From: Cacajao melanocephalus
Taxonomy: Eukaryota; Chordata; Mammalia; Primates; Pitheciidae
NCBI GenBank assembly: GCA_963573385.1
Contig: CAUYLG010005321.1
Span: 121,763 to 185,762, forward strand
DNA: 64,000 nt
Direction: 5' to 3'
Positions within the stretch are counted from its first letter, which is position 1. Every line of letters begins with the position of its first letter. Made by a program: the position numbers and the translations under genes. A model generated the notes under the pieces. The model made no database searches. It was not told the DNA's origin and worked only from the letters and a program-made list of their open reading frames with translations. This document shows positions 56,379-64,000 of the stretch, piece by piece.

Positions 56379-58639
56379 TTTGCCTCATCACCATCATCAT
56401 CTTTTCTCCCTCTTCGTCTTTACTTTAAAATTAAACATCTACCCCCAACAAGTGCTCCTACATAGTTCTGTTTAAAGTATTTTAGACTTTTGAAAGTGTA
56501 CCAACTGCTAAGGTCATTGCGTTTTTAGAAACACTTAGAAATGTGGAGACACTGAAAGTGCCTGGAGTGTGTAGGAGCTATCTGGCTGCATCCTGAATGT
56601 CGAGGTGAAAACCTAAGCACCAACAAATATGGAAAGTGAAAGGTGAATATTAGGAAGTGGGTTCACTGTACTATTTGAAAGTTTCCATTACCAAGGCTTA
56701 ATATTTAAGTAATGCTTCCTGCTTTTCACACAAAATAATTGCGATTAATAGTGCTTGGGAATGTAGTTTCAAGGTCTGAAAAAATGATGTGGGATGTGTC
56801 ATGGTATGTCAACTATACAACTTTGTCTTGTGATTTTAGCCCATGGAGAAGAGAATATTCCTTTCTCTTTACTTCATGCAATGGTATGAGGTAAAGACTA
56901 CGGGTCCAGGCAACACATAAGCTGTTTTGACCTGAGAAAATGATGTCAGCCCTGTCTCCTTTCAGAATAGTCATGCCAAACAATGAAAATAAAATAGCAA
57001 GTTACAAAATGGCAACTTCCTTTTTTGAATAACTCTTACCTCATTTATACTATTAACTATTTGTGTAGTTTTTCAAAATGTTTTCTACCTACTGTATCTC
57101 TTCACTACCTACGGTATCTTTTCACTGTATCCCCAGATTAGTGTGTTATTGAATTTGTAGCATGTGCAATAAAGGTTGGACCCAGTGAATAAATAAATAA
57201 ATAAATAAATAAATAAATGTCTCTCTACACCACCTTTAGAATCCTCATTTTAAACCATAAAAAAATGAAAGGTGAATGTTTTCCAAACAACAACAATAAA
57301 AATACAAAAACAATTCTAATGTCATTCAATGGAACATGAAATTTTGTTCCCAATTTTATTTTGAATCCCTTTAATTTCCTCTTGTCTAAATCTTGAACAT
57401 GACATGTTTAAAAGCCAAATCTTAACTACTTGTCACCAAAGTGGCTGCCTTGTTTTGTCTGACAATGTGTTCCAGCTTTTCTTCTTTCAGACATCTCTTT
57501 CCACCGCCTCCCCTTTCTCTATGGGTTCTCTTAACATGATTCCTCATTTGCCTGACACTTCTATACTAATCCAGTAATACATCTTCATTACAATTTTATT
57601 TTTCTTTGTGAAGAGCTTGTCTTTTCCTCCCTATCTATCATTAAAGCATTAAATACCCAAAGGAAAACTAGTTAATAATTTCTCAGAACTAAAAATCAAA
57701 GAACTAGAAAAATTTAAAAAAAAGATATCAATTTATTTTCTTAAGACTTGTGAAATCCAATCTTACTTATAAAAATGGAAAGCCTTTCCACACTTTATAC
57801 TGTCCAGACGTCAAGGTATAACCTTTTAGTAAAACAAATAGAAAATTAATACTCCTTATTGGTATGTAAACATCAGGCTACTTTTCTTATATTGCTGCAG
57901 GAGATATTCCAAGCTATTTGTCTTTTTAAGCTTTGCAAATGTAAAATATAGTAATGTAGTTTACTTTAGTCTATTACAAATTCACCTCACTGTCTATTAA
58001 CATATCTCAACTCTAACTCAATGCTACTTCTACCTGTATTATTCATTTTTCATTATCCCATAATCCAGAGGTCTTGGCTGAGACTCTGTAAAACACAACT
58101 ATTAGGTCCAAACTCAGGGATATTCATCTGTTGGGACATGAATTAGATCATCAAGTTATTTCAGCAGGCTAAACCAACTGCCACTCAATTGTAGTGTGAG
58201 TTTCCTGCCAGTGCTCAGTCTAACCACAATTCATGATTAAAAATTTTTGTATGCAATTCAGATTGCCTCTAGCACCAACCTGAATTAACTTGCCAAAGTA
58301 CTGTGCATTTTTAGTTACTTAGCCAGTAAACTGGCAACCTAAGTCTCCTCCTGTATATTTTCATCTAAATGAGGCTTTACAAACCTCAATTTCCCCAAAG
58401 AGAGTGCACACTGAGCTGAAGACAAAAATTTGCACATTTTATCAGTCTTAGGTCAGAACATCATCTGTCAAAATCAATTGTCTTTCTTCTCACCTTTCTC
58501 CTTATTAAAAATTCCAGCAAAATATGTATGAGGTGAAGCCACAGAACAAACTTGGTAGCCTGGAAAGTTTTACAGTTTTAAAGTCAGCTCAGTGTCAGGG
58601 AAAAAAGCAACAGACTATAGGTATGAGTTATTGTGGTTT
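56379..58639. other. Unique AT-rich sequence with one microsatellite
   Basis: No gene recognised over 2.2 kb. An (AAAT)n repeat lies at 57188-57219. Confidence 0.4.
57188..57219. repeat. (AAAT)n microsatellite
   Basis: Eight consecutive AAAT-type units without interruption. Confidence 0.97.
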
Positions 58640-58939
58640 ATCAGAATACTTTAAAAAATATCAGTAAGTTGGAAACACTTAACTATTCAGTAGTAGGAGA
58701 TGAGTTAAATAGATTATATTGTATCCATTCAGTGGAATGCTATGCGATCCTTAAAACTAATAATAAAACCTTTTTATTTACTTGAAAGGCAATTTGTAAT
58801 ATATTTAATTGCTCATATATGTGTGCATACAAGAAATTAAGGGAGATTACTAATAGTGATTATATCTAGGTTAGAAAATTTCAGGCAACTTTATTTTTTA
58901 TTTTACTTTTCCATATTGTTGATTTTAACTTTTTATTAA
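58640..58939 (+). mobile_element. Old LINE-1 (L1M) 3' end
   Basis: Sense L1M ORF2 end and 3' UTR: 'gagatgagttaaatagatta', 'tccattcagtggaatgctat', 'gcgatccttaaaactaataa' and 'ttttacttttccatattgtt'. No frame survives. Confidence 0.75.
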
Positions 58940-60294
58940 AAATGAACACATCTACTTCTAGCCATAACAGAGAATAAAGGGCCAGATTTTCTTTTCCACT
59001 TTAAACAACTGAAAAACTAGATGAAATGTATGAACCAATGGTTTTCAGATATGGGACCACAGGCAGTGCAGGACAGTAATATTTGAGAGAAGAAAAATGT
59101 GAGCTGGGCTTCACAGGGTCTCAGCTTGTTGCCTAGGGTGAGTTTCCAGGCAGCAGAATAAGAAAGGTGTATTAGTCCCTTCTCACACTGCTGATAAAAA
59201 CACACCTGGGACTGGGTAATTTATCTATTTAAAAAAAGAGGTTTAATAGACTCACAGTTTCACAGGGCTGGGGAGACCTCACAATCATGGTGGAAGATGA
59301 AAGGCATGTCTTAACATGGTGGCAGACAAGAGAAAATGAGAGGCAAGCAGAAGCAGAAACCCCTTATAAAATCATCAGATCTTGTGAGGCTTATTCACTG
59401 CGAGAACAGCATGAAGTCCCACTGGGTCCCTCCTACAACATGTGGGAATTATGGGAGCTACAATTCAAGATGAGATTTGGGTGGGGACATAGCCAAACCA
59501 TATCAAAAGGAAGCCCAAATTGAGCCTGGAATATTCTCAGGTTGAGGAGACAGAGCTCAGAATTTGGGGAGTACAAGGTAGCTGAAACTAGCAGGGCAGG
59601 GTACCAGAGAGAAAAGAGTGGCAAGAGATTGAGCCCTGAGACCTGCAGAGGAGTTCTCTGGAGTCCTGAGCTCAGCACTTCTCAGCTGATGCTGTGAAGA
59701 AACTCAAAGTTAAGAAAAAAATTAAGAAAGCAAAAGAATCCCACCAAGTTGGAATTACCCTTGTTTCAGTAACCAGAGTGGAAAGTTCATAGTCTGTAAG
59801 TAACAGTGTCAGTACTCAGAAGGATATTGTCTCAGTAATGGGGCCAAATTAACCCTAGATAAAAGATTGATCTCGTCCTGCTTATCAAAGACTAAAAGTG
59901 AGCCTCAGAAGGATTGATCTATTTCTAGATACTGTACCTTAACTGTATCCAAAAACAAAGCTCAAAAATATCTGTAAGATTTAGCATCCAACAGCATAAA
60001 TTCATAATGTCTGCCATCTACACGGAAATTAAAAGACATGCAAGAAGGAAGGAAAAACAAAACTATAAGGATAAAACTCAACCATTACAAAAGACACAGA
60101 AATGGAAAATATAATAGGATTAGAAGACAGAGACATTTAAAAAATTTTAAATATACTCTATATGTTCACAAAGGTAGAGTGAAGAAGAGGTATGTTAAGG
60201 AGAAATATGGAAGATAAAAAGAGGCCCAAATTAAACTACTAGAGTTGAAAAATATCATGTTCAGTTAAAAAATGTGCTGGTTGAGATTAGTAGC
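58940..60294 (+). mobile_element. L1M 5' region, split by a THE1 LTR
   Basis: Sense sequence of the 5' part of an old L1M: 'ggtctcagcttgttgcctag' on the left; after the LTR, 'cagagctcagaatttgggga', 'atcccaccaagttggaatta', 'agattgatctcgtcctgctt', 'agtgagcctcagaaggattg', 'ctcaaaaatatctgtaagat' and 'aggcccaaattaaactacta'. Its end at 60294 is cut by a second THE1 LTR. Confidence 0.75.
59163..59510 (-). mobile_element. THE1 solo LTR (ERVL-MaLR) with perfect 5-bp duplication
   Basis: The antisense LTR at 59168-59505 starts 'tgtattagtcccttctcaca', has 'ggactgggtaatttatctat' and 'gagatttgggtggggacata', and ends 'agccaaaccatatca'. AAAGG flanks both sides (59163-59167 and 59506-59510), the duplication length expected for this class. 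It interrupts the L1M. Confidence 0.95.
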
Positions 60295-60477
60295 TGATAT
60301 GGTTTGGCTCTGTATCCCCACCCAAATCTCATCTCAAACTGTAATCCCATGTATTGAGGAAGGAAGCTGTAATCCTTGTGTGTCCAGGGAGGGAGGTGAT
60401 TGGATCATGGAGGTGGTTTTTCCCATGCTGTTCTTGTGATAATGAGTGAGTTCTCATGAGATCTGATTCTTTTCTTG

Positions 60478-60478
<1 letters not shown>
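60295..60478 (+). mobile_element. THE1 LTR, 5' half only
   Basis: Sense THE1 LTR start ('tgatatggtttggctctgta', 'tcatggaggtggtttttccc', 'gagttctcatgagatctgat'). It is broken off by the TA microsatellite and the LINE-1 that follows; the other half is not seen in the window. Confidence 0.92.
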
Positions 60479-60527
<49 letters not shown>

Positions 60528-60600
60528 TATATATATGTGTGTGTGTATTTATATATAGTATATATATGTGTGTATATATATAGTATATATATGTATATAT
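60479..60600. repeat. (TA)n microsatellite at the LINE-1 tail
   Basis: About 120 bp of TA units with GTGTG interruptions, between the broken THE1 LTR and the 3' end of an antisense LINE-1. It probably grew from the poly(A) tail region. Confidence 0.95.
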
Positions 60601-62757
60601 ATATTATTGCACTTTAGGTTCTGGGGTACATGTGCAGAACATGCAGGATTGTTGCATAGGTACATACATGGCAATGTTGTTTGCTGCCTCCATTCCCCTG
60701 TCACCTATATCTGGCATTTCTCCCCATGTTATCCCTCCCCAACCTCCCTACCCCCCACTGTCCCTCCCCTATTCCCCCTCAACAGACCCCAGTGTGTGAT
60801 GCTCCCCTCCCTGTGTCCATGTGTTCTCATTGTTCAACATCCACCTATGAGTGAGAACATGTGGTGTTTGATTTTCTGTTCTTGTGTCAGTTTTCTGAGA
60901 ATGATCATTTCCAGATTCATCCATGTCCCTACAGAGGACACAAATTCATCATTTTTTATGGATGCATAGTATTCCATGTTGTATATGTGCCACATTTCCT
61001 TTGTCCAGTCTATCATCAATGGACATTTGGGTTGGTTCCAGGTCTTTGCTATTGTAAACACTGCCGCAATGAACATACGTGTGCATGTGTCTTTATAATA
61101 GAACGATGTATAATCCTTTCGATATATATACCAAGTAATGGGATTGCTGGGTCAAATGAAATTTCTAGTTCTAGGTCCTTGAGGAAGTACCACACTGTCT
61201 TCCACAATAGTTGAACTAATTTACACTCCCACCAACAGTGTAAAAGTATTCCTATTTCTCCACATCCTCTCCAGCACCGGTTGTTTCCAGATTTTTTAAT
61301 GATCACCATTCTAACTGGCATGAGATGGTATCTCAATGTAGTTTTGATTTGAATTTCTCTAATGACCAGAAGTGATGCGCGTTTTTTCATATGTTTGTTG
61401 GCCTCATAAATGCCTTCTTTTGAAAAGTGTCTGTTCATATCCTTTGCCCACTTTTGAATGGGGTTGTTTGTTTTTTTCTTGTAAATTTGTTTTAGTTCTT
61501 TGTAGATTCTGCATATTAGTCCTTTGTCAGATGGGTAGACTGCAAAAATTCTTTCCCATTCTGTTGGTTGCTGGTTCACTCTAATTATTGTTTCTTTTAC
61601 TGTACAAAAGCTCTAGAGTTTAATAAGGTCCTATTTGTCTATTTTGGCTTTTGTTGCCAATGCTTTGGGTGTTTTAGTCATGAAGTCCTTGCCTATGCCT
61701 ATGTCCTGAATGGTTTTGACTAGGTTTTCTTCTAGGGTTTTTATGGTGTTAGGTCTTAAGTTTAAATCTCTAATCTATCTGGAGTTAATTTTAGTGTAAG
61801 GTGTCAGGAGGGGGTCCAGTTTCTGCTTTCTGCACATGGCTAGCCAGTTTTCCCAACACCATTTATTAAACAGGGAATCCTTTCCCCATTGCTTGTTTTT
61901 GTCAGGTTTGTCAAAGATCAGATGGTTGTAGATGTGTGGTTTTGCCTCCGAGGCCTCTGTTCTGTTCCATTGGTCTATTTCTCTGTTTTGGTACCACTAC
62001 CATGCTGTTTTGATTACTGTAGCCTTGTAATATAGTTTGAAGTCAGGTAGTGTGATGCCTCCAGCTTTGTTCTTTTTGCTTAGAATTGTCTTAGCTATGC
62101 AGGCTCTCTTTTGGTTCTATATTAAGTTTAAGGTGGTTTTTTCCAGTTCTGTGAAGAGAGTCATAGGTAGCTTGATGGGGATAGCATTGAATCTATAAAT
62201 TATTTTGGGCAGTATGGCCATTTTCACAATATTGATTCTTTCTAACCATGAGGATGGAATGTTTTTCCATCTGTGTTTTGATATTCTCTTATTTCCTTGA
62301 GAAGTGGTTGGTAGTTCTCCTTGAAGAGGTCCTTTACATCCTTTGTTAGTTGTTTTCCTAGGTATTTAATTATCTTTGTGAATGGCAATTGTGAATGGCA
62401 GTTCATTCTTGATTTAGATCTCTTTAAGTCTGTTATTGGTATATAGGAATGCTTGTGATTTCTGCACATTGATTTTGTATCCTGAGACTGCTGAAGTTGC
62501 TTATCAGTATCAGGAGATCTTGGGCTGAGATGATGGGGTCTTCTAAACATACAATCATGTCATCTGCAAATAGAGACAATTTGACTTCCTCCTTTCCTAA
62601 TTGAATACCCTTTATTTCTTTTTCTTGCCTGATTGCTCTGGCTAGAACTTCCAATACTATATTGAATAGGAGTGGTGAGAGAGGGCATCCTTGTCTAGTG
62701 CCTGATTTCAAAGGGAATGTTTCCAGCTTTTGCCCATTCAGTATGATACTGGTTGTG
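60601..62757 (-). mobile_element. LINE-1 3' part (about 2.15 kb), antisense
   Basis: 3' UTR at the left, then ORF2 in reverse. Remnant frames are 60834-61076 (C-terminal FSLIGG), 61049-61579 ([18 protein letters not shown]), 62242-62550, and 62433-62780, which retains the reverse-transcriptase active-site motif FADD (L1 uses FADD) and [12 protein letters not shown]. Frameshifts and stops separate them, so no active enzyme remains. The copy stops within the reverse transcriptase domain at 62757, where a second LINE-1 in the opposite direction begins. Confidence 0.95.
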
Positions 62758-63931
62758 ACAAACCTGACAAAAACAAGCAATGGGGAAAGGATTTCCTGTT
62801 TAATAAATGGTGTTGGGAAAACTGGCTAGCAATGTGCAAAAAGCAGAAACCGGACCCCTTCCTGGCACCTTACAATAAAATTAACTCCAGATAGATTAAA
62901 GATTTAAACATAACACCTAACACCATAAAAACCCTAGAAGAAAACCTAGGCAAAACCATCCAGGACATAGGCATAGGCAAGGACTTCATGACTAAAACAT
63001 CAAAAGCAATGGCAACAAAAGCCAAAATAGACAAATGGGATCTAATTAAACTCCAGAGCTTCTGTACAGCAAAAGAAACAATCATTAAAGCAAACCGGCA
63101 ACCAACAGAATGGGAAAAAAATTTTGCCATCTACCCATCTGACAAAGGGCTAATATCCAGAATCTACAAAAAACTAAAACAGATTTACAAGGAAAACAAA
63201 CAAACCCATTCAAAAGTGGGCAAAGGATATGAACAGACACTTCTCAAAAGAAGATATATATGAGGCCAAAAAACATATGAAAAAATGCTCATCATCACTG
63301 GTCATTAGAGTAATGCAAATAAATCAAAACCACACTGAGGTATCATCTCATGCCAGTTAGAATGGCAGTCATTAAAAAATCTGGAGACAACAGATGCTGG
63401 AGAGGATGTGGAGAAATAGGAACACAATTCCTCAAGGATCTAGAAATAGAAATTCCACTTGACCCAGCAATCTCATTACTGGGTATACACCCAAAGGAGA
63501 ATAAATTGTTCTATTATAAAGACACATGCACATGTATGTTCATTGCAGCACTGTGTACAATAGCAAAGACTTGGAACCAACCCAAATGCCCATCAATGAT
63601 AGACTGGACAACAAAAATGTGGTACATATACATCATGGAATACTATACAGCCATAAAAAAACAATGAGTTCATGTCCTTTGTAGGGACTTGGATGAATCT
63701 GGAAACCATCATTCTCAGCAAACTGACATAAGAAAAGAAAACCAAACACCAAATGTTCTCACTTATAGGCGGGTGTTGAACAATGAGAATACGTGGACTC
63801 AGGGAGAGGAGCATCACACACTGGGGTCTGTTGCGGGGGTAGGGGAGGGACAGTGGGGGGTGGGTAGGGTGGGGAGGGATAACATGGGGAGAAATGCTGG
63901 ATATAGTATACACCTAAAGTAAAAAAAAAAA
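62758..63931 (+). mobile_element. LINE-1 3' part (about 1.17 kb), sense, head to head with the previous one
   Basis: It begins inside ORF2 ('aaacctgacaaaaacaagca') and runs through the C-terminal region (frames 62988-63263 and 63350-63667, with [20 protein letters not shown]) to a shortened 3' UTR and an A-run at 63920-63930. About 60 bp are missing from ORF2 near 63422. The 3' UTR variant resembles that of the neighbouring antisense copy, so the two are of similar subfamily. Confidence 0.94.
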
Positions 63932-64000
63932 TGTACTTGTTCATTTGACCAAAAAATTATTAGTACAATACCTACCAAATGTTAGTCACTGAATTAAAGC
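63932..64000. other. Window end, unclassified
   Basis: 'acaatacctaccaaatgtta' and the bases after it weakly resemble an antisense L2 3' end. Confidence 0.3.

Noticed and set aside
57188..57219. Possible CRISPR-like or tandem array
   Set aside because: Simple AAAT microsatellite; no repeat-spacer structure exists anywhere in the window, and the sequence is from a primate.
61049..61579. 176-codon open frame on the minus strand
   Set aside because: It is a decayed LINE-1 ORF2 C-terminal piece, annotated as part of the LINE-1 and not as a gene.
60601..63931. Twin-priming explanation for the LINE-1 pair
   Set aside because: Both copies carry their own 3' UTR and tail, which a single twin-primed insertion cannot give; two events or a rearrangement are needed.

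Overview
This is AT-rich, repeat-filled nuclear DNA from an anthropoid primate, most probably human. The evidence is the repeat content: 13 Alu copies, including one with AluY/Sc-like features, together with THE1/MaLR and MLT2-type LTRs, L1PB/L1MA-age and older L1M LINE-1 pieces, a MER44-like MITE, and many old MIR and L2 fragments. I see no protein-coding gene, no convincing conserved coding exon, no CpG island, no CRISPR array and no prokaryotic-style system. The window looks like intergenic or deep intronic sequence, and almost all open reading frames of 60-180 codons in it are chance frames or decayed LINE-1 ORF2. Family names were assigned by recognition from memory, not by a database search.

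Layout. At the left edge (1-110) is a diverged 5S rRNA pseudogene on the minus strand. From 0.1 to 17 kb lies mostly unique sequence with scattered MIR/L2 fragments, a hAT-Charlie-like element (6.5 kb), an Alu (6.9 kb), a candidate conserved regulatory tract (about 9.2-10.3 kb), an MLT2-type ERVL solo LTR (10.5-11.1 kb), a long near-perfect hairpin (12.83-13.03 kb) and a MIR nested in L2 (14.2-15.0 kb). A truncated LINE-1 (16.6-17.2 kb) carries a templated inverted duplication. From 17 to 30 kb the DNA is repeat-poor and very AT-rich, with an old L1M 3' end (26.8 kb) and a MaLR LTR (29.1 kb).

From 30 to 56 kb Alus are common. An old L1M lies at 41.3-42.4 kb. A LINE-1 at 43.5-46.85 kb has the classic inverted 5' part left by twin priming, with a later Alu inside the inverted limb. 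Further right are two juxtaposed acceptor/donor motifs that resemble recursive splice sites (47.76 kb minus, 48.74 kb plus), a perfect 12-bp-arm palindrome (48.26 kb), and a 138-bp direct duplication at 50.2 and 51.65 kb in which only one copy took an Alu.

The last 8 kb hold a MER44-like MITE (56.0 kb), then a nested stack: an L1M 3' end, an L1M 5' part split by a THE1 LTR with a perfect 5-bp target duplication, a truncated THE1 LTR, a (TA)n microsatellite, and two LINE-1 copies joined head to head. The two LINE-1 copies form an inverted repeat with arms of about 1.1 kb.

No genes work together here. The most useful leads are structural: the 12.9-kb hairpin, the inverted LINE-1 pair, the templated inversion and the local duplication. 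Candidate regulatory or splicing signals need conservation and RNA data. I did not find a new biological system in this window.
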